From G963664225 sp964538065 (GTDB lineage: Bacteria; Verrucomicrobiota; Verrucomicrobiia; Limisphaerales; UBA1319): DNA of 64,000 nucleotides. Below the pieces are notes generated by a model. That model saw nothing but the letters and a program-made list of their open reading frames with translations, searched no databases and was not told where the DNA came from. Where the stretch lies: NCBI GenBank assembly GCA_964538065.1, contig CAZIDG010000009.1:1-64000 (forward strand), written 5' to 3'. Positions 8,246 through 16,238 of the stretch are shown in pieces (position 1 is the stretch's first letter; the number at the start of each line of letters is the position of its first letter). The position numbers were made by a program, and so were the translations under genes.

Positions 8246-10344
8246 TTTGCACCTCCCCAAGCCAGGGCAATCACCAATACCACCAACACAATGCCAACCA
8301 CACGGAGATAATTCTGAACCCGACCGTCCTGAATGAGAGACAGGGAATCCCCTGCCTTCTTCACCCCGCGACAGCCTGTGTCAAAACCGCCGTTGATTAC
8401 GAACTCATCAAACATCCGATTCAGCCACGAGAGAGCCAGCGTTACATTGCTGATCGCCAGAACGGCTCCCTTTGACAGGAAATCGTCGATCCATCGGCAA
8501 AAGCGAGCCGCATTGCGAACAAAATCAAGCACCGTCGCCTCATAAATCTCATCAATGCGAAATTTGTCCCGCAACACCGCATAGGTCTCAGGCAAACGCC
8601 TTTCCAAATAGTCCAGATCAGATGCTTTCTTCAAAGGCTTGACACCGTACAGGCGCCACCCGGTTAAAATACCAGCGCCGACCACCACGATAGACATGCC
8701 CATGACAAGCAGGACAGGACCGGTGAAGAGACGTCCCATGTCGAACGTTGTATGATGTCCTGTGAGATAACCATGGAACCAAGGCCATGCAGGCGTTCCA
8801 AAGAATCCGAGCACTACTGCGCCGATCGCCAAAATCTGGAGAGGCACAGTCATCACTGACGGGCTTTCATGAACCTCGATCCTGCCGCGAGCAGAATGCT
8901 TGTTTTTAGCCTTACCATCCATGGCTTTTTCCGCATGAGCACTCTCTCCCCTGTAGGAACCCCAGAAAACGTAGCAAACCTGGCGCGTCATGTAGAACGC
9001 CGTAAGAAACGCACCAAACACGCCCAGAATGAACGGCCCTTTCGAAATGCCCCACTCGAATGCCCCATGTAAAATTTCATCCTTGCTCCAAAACCCACTG
9101 AAGAAAAATGGCACGCCAGACAAGGCCATCATGCCGATGGCATACGTAAGAAAGGTCGTGGGCATTTTATCCCTTAGTCCGCCCATGCGTCGGATGTCCT
9201 GTTCCTCATGGCAGCCATGGATGACCGAACCAGCCCCCATGAACAGAAGAGCCTTGAAAAAGGCATGTGTAATCAGATGAAACATGGCTGCAACCCAACC
9301 GCCCACACCCAGGGCCATCATCATATAGCCCAACTGGGATACTGTCGAATAGGCCAGGATCCGTTTGATGTCGGATTGCGCCACGGCAATCAGGGCGGCA
9401 AACACCGCCGTGATCGCTCCCACCCATGCCACAACCACAAGCGCTGGTGAATACCCCGCCACTCCCAGCACATCAGCATCCAATAGCGGAAACACGCGAG
9501 CCATTAAAAACACACCGGCAGCAACCATTGTGGCGGCATGTATGAGGGCGCTGACTGGCGTCGGACCTTCCATCGCATCAGGCAGCCATACATGCAAAGG
9601 AACCTGCCCGGATTTACCCATGGCCCCACAAAAGAGCAACAAACCAATGGCCGTCGCCACAACAATGCCTTCGACGGTTGTGTGCTGAACCAGCGTGTTC
9701 AAGGCGGTTGGTTCGAGACATCCCCTGCCCTGTTCGTAGAAAAGCAGCGTCCCTGTCTCAGCATAGAGCCAAACCATGCCCAGCAGAAAACCCATGTCTC
9801 CAATCCGTGTGGTGATGAATGCCTTTTTGGCAGCTGCGGCAGCACTTGGTTTATGATACCAGAAACCAATTAACAGATAGGATGCCAGCCCCACCAACTC
9901 CCAGCAGATGAACAACAGCAGGAGACTGTTGGAAAGGACCAAACCCAGCATTGCGCCTGCGAACAAGGCAAGAAAACCAAAAAAACGTGTGAAATTCTCA
10001 TCATGCGCCATGTATCCCACGCTATAGATGAAAATGAGCCCCCCCACGAAAGTGACCATGACAGCCATGACGGCTGATAAAGGATCAAGCACCCACCCGA
10101 GTTGAACAGAGGATCTCCCCAATTCGAACCAGGTGAAATTGCATACTTCACGGAACGGGCCTTCGTGTCCTCCTCCCAAAGTGGTAAACAAGGCGATGCA
10201 GGACAGGATAAACGCCAAACCCATGGCGCCAATGGCGGCATACATCGCAGGGGCACGACGTGTTCGCCCCATGAACGCAATGGCTCCTGCCGCCGCCATG
10301 GGCAACGCGGGAATCAGCCATATATAATGCGTTATCCAATGCAT
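8242..10344 (-). CDS. nuoL: NADH-quinone oxidoreductase subunit L with extended lateral helix
   Basis: 700 aa, longer than the roughly 600-650 aa of common NuoL. N-terminal antiporter core with TM5 Glu (FICWELVGLASY), TM7 Lys (AMGKSGQVPLHVW) and TM12 Lys (FWSKDEIL), then a charged cytoplasmic loop near 490-515 and the C-terminal lateral helix HL. In HL, the distance from the conserved IDE (597) to the FDEFVING element (about 645) is about 49 residues, where ordinary NuoL has about 23. This leaves an insertion of about 26 residues (roughly 619-645). That would let HL span one more antiporter subunit, matching the second NuoM. ATG start, three bp after nuoK. Confidence 0.95.
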   Translation of the reverse strand: MHWITHYIWLIPALPMAAAGAIAFMGRTRRAPAMYAAIGAMGLAFILSCIALFTTLGGGHEGPFREVCNFTWFELGRSSVQLGWVLDPLSAVMAVMVTFVGGLIFIYSVGYMAHDENFTRFFGFLALFAGAMLGLVLSNSLLLLFICWELVGLASYLLIGFWYHKPSAAAAAKKAFITTRIGDMGFLLGMVWLYAETGTLLFYEQGRGCLEPTALNTLVQHTTVEGIVVATAIGLLLFCGAMGKSGQVPLHVWLPDAMEGPTPVSALIHAATMVAAGVFLMARVFPLLDADVLGVAGYSPALVVVAWVGAITAVFAALIAVAQSDIKRILAYSTVSQLGYMMMALGVGGWVAAMFHLITHAFFKALLFMGAGSVIHGCHEEQDIRRMGGLRDKMPTTFLTYAIGMMALSGVPFFFSGFWSKDEILHGAFEWGISKGPFILGVFGAFLTAFYMTRQVCYVFWGSYRGESAHAEKAMDGKAKNKHSARGRIEVHESPSVMTVPLQILAIGAVVLGFFGTPAWPWFHGYLTGHHTTFDMGRLFTGPVLLVMGMSIVVVGAGILTGWRLYGVKPLKKASDLDYLERRLPETYAVLRDKFRIDEIYEATVLDFVRNAARFCRWIDDFLSKGAVLAISNVTLALSWLNRMFDEFVINGGFDTGCRGVKKAGDSLSLIQDGRVQNYLRVVGIVLVVLVIALAWGGAK

Positions 10345-10347
10345 GAT

Positions 10348-10659
10348 TCAGCCTTTAAGCCTGTCAATTTTGCTCAGATCAGTGGTTTGGCAACGCCGAT
10401 AAATGGCTACAATAAGGGCCAAACCCACTGCGGCCTCTGCCGCAGCGACAGCAATCGAAAACAGGGCAAACATCAAACCCGCAACCGGCTCGGGATGCGG
10501 GCCATGTCGCCAAAACGCGATGAAATTCAGGTTTGCTGCATTCAGCATGAGCTCAATCCCAATCAGGGCAATAATCGCATTACGACGACAGAGAACTCCC
10601 GCAAGGCCTACACAGAACAGGAACGATGAGAATAACAGCCAGTGCTGAAGCGTAATCAT
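10348..10659 (-). CDS. nuoK: NADH-quinone oxidoreductase subunit K
   Basis: 103 aa, three membrane helices, typical NuoK length. The acidic residues in the GIELMLNAANLN segment (TM2 Glu) and in AAEAAVGLALI (TM3 Glu), which form part of the proton/quinone coupling path, are present. ATG start overlaps the nuoJ stop by four bases (ATGA); nuoL follows after three bases, so it is translationally coupled. Confidence 0.96.
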   Translation of the reverse strand: MITLQHWLLFSSFLFCVGLAGVLCRRNAIIALIGIELMLNAANLNFIAFWRHGPHPEPVAGLMFALFSIAVAAAEAAVGLALIVAIYRRCQTTDLSKIDRLKG

Positions 10660-11150
10660 GGCCTCTTCCTTTCTGCCAAAGCGATGATCACTGCACCAAT
10701 GGCACCAGCGGTCAACAGCAACGCCAGCACTTCAAGAGGCACGATGTAATCCCCGGCGAGAGCCTGCCCCATTTCACGAACTGAAATACTCCGACTGGCG
10801 CTGGATGATTGTATGCCTGAGGTTAGAATGGTCGCAGCCAACACCGCAAAAAGAAGCACCCCCACTGCCGCACCGATCATCCATGAAGCAGGCATCAGCT
10901 CAAGCTTCACCGGGAGAGCACCCTGGTGCGTCAACAAAATGGCAAAAACAATAAGAATGGCCACTGCCCCCACATAAACCAGCAATTGAGCGAATGCGAT
11001 GAATTCTGCTCCCAGGAGAAGGTAATGCCCGGCAAGCCCGGCCAGCGCAAGCGCCAGGCACAACGCACAATGTATGGGATTGCGCAGGGCAACAGCCGCG
11101 ACTGCACCAGCACTCACAATGGCTACCAATATGTAAAAGGCCCAGTCCAT
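10656..11150 (-). CDS. nuoJ: NADH-quinone oxidoreductase subunit J
   Basis: About 165 aa with five membrane helices. The start is set at the ATG at 11150, which shares one base with the nuoH stop (TAATG) and gives the typical NuoJ N-terminus MDWAFYILVAIVSAG; the frame stays open upstream to 11303 but that part is inside nuoH and is not NuoJ-like. TM3 contains the family YVGAVAILIVFAI segment with the mobile pi-bulge region. Membrane arm subunit of complex I. Confidence 0.95.
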   Translation of the reverse strand: MDWAFYILVAIVSAGAVAAVALRNPIHCALCLALALAGLAGHYLLLGAEFIAFAQLLVYVGAVAILIVFAILLTHQGALPVKLELMPASWMIGAAVGVLLFAVLAATILTSGIQSSSASRSISVREMGQALAGDYIVPLEVLALLLTAGAIGAVIIALAERKRP

Positions 11151-12367
11151 TAAGTGGCAAATCGATATGTGCGAGGTCCCAATCCCCGCCGAACCATCAT
11201 GGTCCGCCCCAGACACCAGAATGGAATCGCGATGATCCCAAAACAGATTATCCATCGGCTTGGCCAGGCTCCTGCGAAACACCATCCCGCAGTGTAGTGC
11301 CAAAGCATGGCAACCAGAATATTGACCAGGCTCATGGGCAGCAAGAATTTCCAGGCGAAATTCATCAGCTGGTCAACGCGCAAACGCGGCAGGGTGCCAC
11401 GAAGCCAGATGAACCCAAACACCAGGCACACCAGTTTTGCGATAAACCATATTACTGAAGCCGGGAGGAAGGAAACCGGTGCCGCATAGCCTCCCAGAAA
11501 AAGAGTGGAAGCCAAACCGCTGATTGCAAACATGCCAAAGTATTCCGCCATAAAAAACACAGCGTACTTAAATCCCGAATACTCGGTCATGAAACCACCA
11601 ATGATTTCCGACTCGCCTTCAGGCAGGTCAAAGGGTGAACGATTGGTTTCCGCCGTGGCGGCGATCATAAAAAGAACAAAACCGACCAGCCCCCATGGGG
11701 TAAACACATGCCATTGAGGAAGGATGCCGTAAAAACGATTTTGGACCTCTGCAATCGCGGAGAGATTCATGGTGCCAGTGATCATCACCACGGCCAGCGT
11801 GGCCAGAACGAGCGGCATCTCAAAACTGATCATTTGGGCAATTGCTCTCATGGCTCCCAGGAGTGAGTATTTGTTGCGACTCGACCACCCTGCCATGAAA
11901 GCCGCCAATTCCGCTGCTGCACCCACGGCAAAAAAGAATATCAAACCGGCATCCAATCGAGCAGGAACCCAGGTCGGCGCGTAGGGCAAAACAGCAAAAG
12001 CCAGTGTCACGGGCGCCAGCATCACTATGGGAGCCAAAAAATGCAGAATACGATCTGCACCCAGGGGAATGATATCCTCCTTGGTCAGCATTTTAACCCC
12101 ATCAGCGGCAGGTTGCAGGATGCCAAATGGGCCTGCCCTATTGGGTCCAGGACGGTTCTGTATTCGCCCCAAACCCTTTCGTTCCAGCAGGGTGATGACC
12201 GCAAAAAGTCCGGCAAACCCGCCCATGATCACGGCCGCAATAATGAGGCAGAACAACAATGATTGAAGGGGGACTGGCGCAAATCCAACAAGCCATTCAC
12301 ACAATCGAGTCAGCCCATTTTCGAGGCCTGCCCAACCGAAGGTGACGATGGAAACACAGGAGTTCAT
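11150..12367 (-). CDS. nuoH: NADH-quinone oxidoreductase subunit H
   Basis: 405 aa, a little longer than the usual 320-350 aa, with 8-9 membrane helices. It shows the quinone-chamber signature ERKGLGRIQNRPGPNRAGPFGILQPAADG near residue 60, and the acidic FDLPEGESEIIGGF and EYSGFKYA loops that link the quinone site to the proton channels. The extra length is mostly the C-terminal 40-60 residues, a hydrophobic Trp-rich segment after LRVDQLMNFAWKFLLP. ATG at 12367 overlaps the nuoI stop (ATGA). Confidence 0.96.
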   Translation of the reverse strand: MNSCVSIVTFGWAGLENGLTRLCEWLVGFAPVPLQSLLFCLIIAAVIMGGFAGLFAVITLLERKGLGRIQNRPGPNRAGPFGILQPAADGVKMLTKEDIIPLGADRILHFLAPIVMLAPVTLAFAVLPYAPTWVPARLDAGLIFFFAVGAAAELAAFMAGWSSRNKYSLLGAMRAIAQMISFEMPLVLATLAVVMITGTMNLSAIAEVQNRFYGILPQWHVFTPWGLVGFVLFMIAATAETNRSPFDLPEGESEIIGGFMTEYSGFKYAVFFMAEYFGMFAISGLASTLFLGGYAAPVSFLPASVIWFIAKLVCLVFGFIWLRGTLPRLRVDQLMNFAWKFLLPMSLVNILVAMLWHYTAGWCFAGAWPSRWIICFGIIAIPFWCLGRTMMVRRGLGPRTYRFAT

Positions 12368-12951
12368 GGTTTGTGTTCCGGCAATTTACCCGTGGCATTG
12401 GCCTCAGCAGCCTTTGCCGCTGCCTTCTCTTCCTGAAGCTGTTTTTCCGCAGCCAATCGGACATCGACAGCCTCAGCCTCCGTAGGGTGGATCTTGTGAT
12501 AGTATGAATTGGGTTTGGCGAGATCCTCCTTGTGAAGAATCAAGCCCCCGAAACGATCACCAGTGCACAGCTCAAACACCTGGTCCATTTTGATGGAATC
12601 AAAAGGACACACCTCCACGCAAATCTGGCAGCTCATGCAAACCGAAATATCGATGTCGAATATGCGGGGGTGCTTGCGAGGCCTGCCTCGTTCATCACGC
12701 TCCGGCACTATGTAGATGCACTGGGGAGGACATTCCTTTTCACAGATTTTGCATGAAACGCAGCGCAAACCCTTCTCAGGATCGTCTCCATCGTAAACAA
12801 GAAATGGAAAATACCGGTTGTTTTCAGGCGTCGGCCGGGTTTCCTCCGGGTACTGGATGGTCACAAAACGGGCAGGATCATGATAACTGCCCACAAAATT
12901 GCGGGCCGTCTCAATCAATCCTTTTATGATTCCATCACCCAGCATGTGCAT
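12364..12951 (-). CDS. nuoI: NADH-quinone oxidoreductase subunit I (two 4Fe-4S clusters)
   Basis: 195 aa. Two ferredoxin motifs are intact: C64-C67-C70-C74 and C105-C108-C111-C115, binding clusters N6a and N6b. The N-terminal amphipathic segment (GIIKGLIETARNFV) is as in the family. After about residue 160 comes an Ala/Lys/Glu-rich tail of some 35 residues that common NuoI lacks. With no NuoE, F or G in the operon, NuoI would be the outermost iron-sulfur subunit of the encoded complex and the expected entry point for electrons. Separated by eight bp from nuoD; overlaps nuoH by four. Confidence 0.95.
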   Translation of the reverse strand: MHMLGDGIIKGLIETARNFVGSYHDPARFVTIQYPEETRPTPENNRYFPFLVYDGDDPEKGLRCVSCKICEKECPPQCIYIVPERDERGRPRKHPRIFDIDISVCMSCQICVEVCPFDSIKMDQVFELCTGDRFGGLILHKEDLAKPNSYYHKIHPTEAEAVDVRLAAEKQLQEEKAAAKAAEANATGKLPEHKP

Positions 12952-12959
12952 TCCTCTTA

Positions 12960-14150
12960 TTAGCGGTCCACCTCGCCCATCACAATGTCAACACTGCCCA
13001 AAACGATCACCGCATCCGCCACTTTCTGGCCAATGCAGAGATCCTCAAGAATGGTGAGGTTAATGAAACTGGGAGGCCTGATCCGGTAACGATAGGGATT
13101 GGGGCCTCCGTCACTGATCAGATAAAAACCCAATTCTCCCTTGGGCGCTTCAATCCGCCCATAGGCCTCTCCGGGTTTCGGCTTAAAATTGCGCGCTTTG
13201 AAACGCGGGTCAATCACGGGCCCTTCGGGTATGCTGCTCAACGCCTGCTTGAGAATGGCCACCGACTCCCGCATCTCCAGTAACCGCATCATGAATCGAT
13301 CATAGCAATCGCCATGGTCGCCCAAGGGAACACGGAATTTGAAGCGATCATATATGCCGTAATGATCCACTTTGCGGATGTCGTAATCGACGCCACTGGC
13401 GCGGAGCATGGGACCCGTGATGCTCGCGTTGATGGCCAATTCCTTCGACAACACACCCACCCCTTGAGTGCGCGCCATGAGGATTTCGTTGGTCACCATC
13501 AAGGCCTCGAATTCATCCAGAAACCTTGGAAATTCATCCACCAATTGGATGGTCTCCTCGATCCAGCCCTCCGGAAGATCGGTCCGACACCCTCCAAAAC
13601 GCATGTAGTTGCACATCATGCGTGAACCGCTCAAGGCTTCGAACAAATCGAGAATTTTCTCACGCTCACGGAAGGCATACATGAGAGGCGTGCCCATCGC
13701 GCCCAGGTCCTGGAGTAGAAAGCCCGCCAAAGAGGCATGATTTTGAAGCCGGGTCAGCTCCGCGGTGATCACGCGAATATACTCCGCCCGTTCGGGCACG
13801 GAAATGCCGGCCAGTTTTTCGACCGCCAGGGCGTAGGCCCAGTTGTTGGTCATCGAGCAGAAATAATCGAGCCGGTCCGTATACGGCATGGAGGCCAGGA
13901 ATGTCGTATTTTCACCAATCTTCTCGTGATTCCGATGGAGATAACCCAAGACAGGCTTGAGCTTCACAACTGTCTCCCCCTCCAGAACCACATCCATGCG
14001 AAGCACCCCGTGAGTGGATGGATGCTGAGGTCCCATGGACACCTCCAGCACCTGGCTGTTGTCCCCGGGATTCTCCTTCGGCATCAACTGAAATCGTGAC
14101 GCTATGGCTGTTGCTGACATTCCCTCCTGGTTACCCATGAACTCAGCCAT
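12960..14150 (-). CDS. nuoD: NADH-quinone oxidoreductase subunit D (49-kDa type)
   Basis: 396 aa, normal for NuoD, not fused to NuoC. The GPQHPSTHGVLR motif near residue 41 forms part of the quinone pocket; SRMMCNYMRFGG, the LTRLQNH segment and the C-terminal DIVMGEVDR ending are as expected. The ATG at 14150 lies eight bases inside the end of nuoC and is preceded by a strong GGAGGTGA ribosome site, which fixes the start. Hydrophilic arm subunit that holds the quinone headgroup together with NuoB. Confidence 0.96.
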   Translation of the reverse strand: MAEFMGNQEGMSATAIASRFQLMPKENPGDNSQVLEVSMGPQHPSTHGVLRMDVVLEGETVVKLKPVLGYLHRNHEKIGENTTFLASMPYTDRLDYFCSMTNNWAYALAVEKLAGISVPERAEYIRVITAELTRLQNHASLAGFLLQDLGAMGTPLMYAFREREKILDLFEALSGSRMMCNYMRFGGCRTDLPEGWIEETIQLVDEFPRFLDEFEALMVTNEILMARTQGVGVLSKELAINASITGPMLRASGVDYDIRKVDHYGIYDRFKFRVPLGDHGDCYDRFMMRLLEMRESVAILKQALSSIPEGPVIDPRFKARNFKPKPGEAYGRIEAPKGELGFYLISDGGPNPYRYRIRPPSFINLTILEDLCIGQKVADAVIVLGSVDIVMGEVDR

Positions 14151-14781
14151 GATTCACCTCCGGAGGATAATGCTTCCGTGCCTTGGCGAGCACAGCACCG
14201 TGTGGTGTGGGCTCGTACTGGTAATCATCCGGTTCGACGTAGTCCTTGCGCATCGGATAATCCTCGAACTCGTCCCACATCAAAATCCGGCGCAAATCGG
14301 GATGCCCCTCAAACCGCACGCCAAACAGGTCAAAAACCTCGCGTTCCTGAAAGTCCACCCCCCGGTACACACGGGTCAGGGAAGGCAACGTCACCCGATC
14401 TGTTCGGTTGTCGGTGCGCATCCGAAGGATCACTGGTCCATGCTTTAACCGCATGGAATACAAGTGATACACCACCTCGAGGCATCCGGAGATTTTACGT
14501 TCCTCAATGGCATCAAACTCCTGCTCCACACCCTGGATGACCCTTTTAACCCGCACCCTCTCCTGTCGCACGGCATCGGGCCAGTCCACTCCGGTGACAT
14601 TCGATGCGTAATCGAGCAGCAACTGAGGATCATCCCTCAGAAATTGGGCAACTTCGAGGATGTGCGCCCCATCAACAAGTAAACTGGAGGGGTTGCCCGA
14701 ACTGCCGTTGGGCATAAGCACAACGCTCGCGGATGGAATCGCCGCCTCAAGCCGTGCTTTGATGGATTCCAAGGATTCCAT
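14143..14781 (-). CDS. nuoC: NADH-quinone oxidoreductase subunit C (30-kDa type)
   Basis: 212 aa, standing alone rather than as a NuoCD fusion. The 30-kDa signature lies in the C-terminal half (YRGVDFQEREVFDLFGVRFEGHPDLRRILM). The C-terminus (YEPTPHGAVLAKARKHYPPEVNHG) is a short extension that overlaps the nuoD start. Starts with an ATG one base after the nuoB stop. Structural subunit of the peripheral arm. Confidence 0.95.
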   Translation of the reverse strand: MESLESIKARLEAAIPSASVVLMPNGSSGNPSSLLVDGAHILEVAQFLRDDPQLLLDYASNVTGVDWPDAVRQERVRVKRVIQGVEQEFDAIEERKISGCLEVVYHLYSMRLKHGPVILRMRTDNRTDRVTLPSLTRVYRGVDFQEREVFDLFGVRFEGHPDLRRILMWDEFEDYPMRKDYVEPDDYQYEPTPHGAVLAKARKHYPPEVNHG

Positions 14782-14782
14782 G

Positions 14783-15397
14783 TCATTCTTCCCGGGTAAT
14801 CTTCATGGGTCGCCACACTCCGGGATGATAGGGAGGTATCAAATCATGGGAGCCAAAGCGAGGCACCTCAAATTCAGCCGGTTCTTCCGAACGGAGAAAG
14901 CGCGGACGTTCCGGACCAGTCAGTTTCTGGCGGCAGATCTTCTGCTGCAGGGCCATCAACCCTTCGATCATGGCTTCCGGCTTGGGTGGACATCCTGGAA
15001 TATGCACATCCACAGGCAGATAGCGATCAATCCCCTTGAGGACATTATACCCCTGTTTGAACGGCCCCCCGCTAATCGCGCATGCACCCATGGCAATAAC
15101 GTACTTGGGCTCCGGCATCTGGTTGTAAAGCCGGACAACCTGTGGAGCCATCTTTTTGGTCACAGTGCCGGCAACGATCATTAAATCCGCCTGTCGTGGT
15201 GAGGGGCGGAAGACCTCGGCACCGAACCTTGAAAGGTCAAAACGAGCCATGGATGCAGCCATCATCTCGATGGCACAACAGGCCAAACCGAAACTAAGAG
15301 GCCAAAGGGAACTGGCACGCCCCCAGTTATAGAGCGCCTCCAGGGTGATGGTAACCACCCCTTGCCGTCTTAATTCATTCCTCAAGCGCTCGTCCAT
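14783..15397 (-). CDS. nuoB: NADH-quinone oxidoreductase subunit B (cluster N2)
   Basis: 204 aa from the ATG at 15397, which lies three bases after the nuoA stop; the open frame reaches a TTG at 15436 inside nuoA, which is less likely. The four cluster N2 cysteines are C40, C41 (FGLACCAIEMM), C106 (MGACAISGG) and C136 (HIPGCPPKPE). The LSRFGAEVFRPSPRQAD loop is well conserved. It passes electrons to quinone at the interface with NuoD. Confidence 0.95.
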   Translation of the reverse strand: MDERLRNELRRQGVVTITLEALYNWGRASSLWPLSFGLACCAIEMMAASMARFDLSRFGAEVFRPSPRQADLMIVAGTVTKKMAPQVVRLYNQMPEPKYVIAMGACAISGGPFKQGYNVLKGIDRYLPVDVHIPGCPPKPEAMIEGLMALQQKICRQKLTGPERPRFLRSEEPAEFEVPRFGSHDLIPPYHPGVWRPMKITREE

Positions 15398-15399
15398 GC

Positions 15400-15777
15400 C
15401 TATTCCCAGTTGAGTATTCCTTTTTTCCAGGCCCAAAGGAGCCCTTCCAGGAGCAGCAATACAAAGACCATGACTGCAATCACCGCCCCTACCGATAGTC
15501 CGGTGAAGGCCACTGCAAAAGGCAATAAAAAGACCGCCTCGACATCAAACACCAGAAATAGAATGGCATACAAATAATACTGTGACTGGTACCGAATCCA
15601 TGCATCTCCCTTGGACTCAAGGCCGCATTCATAAATGGCGTTCTTGATCGGGCCCGGTTTGGAAGGAGAGAAAAGGGACGCCCACACCCTGGCCAGCAAA
15701 ATGGGAATTATAGGAAAAAGGACGGCTGCTACGAATAGCACCGCAATAAACACATAAGACGTGTTAGCGTCCTTCAT
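15400..15777 (-). CDS. nuoA: NADH-quinone oxidoreductase subunit A
   Basis: 125 aa with three membrane helices. The loop Y-E-C-G-L-E (IYECGLESKGDAW) and the FDVEAVFLLPFAV segment are the NuoA signatures. First gene of the operon. The ATG at 15777 has no clear ribosome site and lies only about four bases from the predicted transcript start, so translation may be leaderless. Confidence 0.94.
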   Translation of the reverse strand: MKDANTSYVFIAVLFVAAVLFPIIPILLARVWASLFSPSKPGPIKNAIYECGLESKGDAWIRYQSQYYLYAILFLVFDVEAVFLLPFAVAFTGLSVGAVIAVMVFVLLLLEGLLWAWKKGILNWE

Positions 15778-15787
15778 ATCGCGGCGT

Positions 15788-15816
15788 ATTTAATCGAAAG
15801 AAAATGAGTCTGACAA
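15788..15816 (-). promoter_or_regulatory. Candidate sigma-70-type promoter of the nuo operon
   Basis: On the minus strand TTGTCA (15816-15811) and TTAAAT (15793-15788) are 17 bases apart, matching -35 and -10 boxes at 5/6 and 4/6 positions. Transcription would begin near 15781, almost at the nuoA ATG. The short gap (15778-15846) between nuoA and the upstream gene makes read-through from that gene an alternative. Confidence 0.35.
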
Positions 15817-15846
15817 CCATAAATCGCGCATGGGGAAAGGTTTTCA

Positions 15847-16134
15847 TTAGTTGCCTTGCTTGCCCTCCCCGGGATTAAGCCGCCGCAAACCCACTTCGTG
15901 GGCAATATCGGCAAACTCCCCTTCCCCCACAGTATCGAGGTTTTTACCACGAGCAGAGAGCTTTTCGTTCATTTTGATGACCTTCTCAGTCATTTCCTCG
16001 TGGGTTTCCTTTGTTCCACCCGCCAGCAGGAAATTAGGTCCAGTCGTCACCCTTTTGTGACCATCCGAATCAAGTCCCAAGCCAATCAACATGGCTTTCT
16101 TCTGTTCGTTTCGTTTTCTGGGCGTCTTCGCCAT
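15847..16134 (-). CDS. Conserved small basic protein of unknown function
   Basis: 95 aa, Lys/Arg-rich N-terminus (MAKTPRKRNEQKKAM), then a GxDSDGHKRVTTGPNFLLAGG segment, a predicted helix with Glu/Lys repeats (THEEMTEKVIKMNEKL) and a short acidic-then-basic end. No membrane segment. I recall similar short proteins in Planctomycetes and Verrucomicrobia but no assigned role. It is 70 bp upstream of nuoA on the same strand and could be co-transcribed; it is divergent from the peptidase gene with 104 bp between them. The composition suggests a cytosolic, possibly nucleic-acid-associated protein, which is only a guess. Confidence 0.65.
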   Translation of the reverse strand: MAKTPRKRNEQKKAMLIGLGLDSDGHKRVTTGPNFLLAGGTKETHEEMTEKVIKMNEKLSARGKNLDTVGEGEFADIAHEVGLRRLNPGEGKQGN

Positions 16135-16238
16135 AGAACAACGTTAAAAGGTGATGCAGCGATGTCAAGCGGCCTTGAAAATCTTATGACCGCCACGATT
16201 TCCTTTCCTTTGCCCGGTGTTTTGCATTAACTCTTGGC

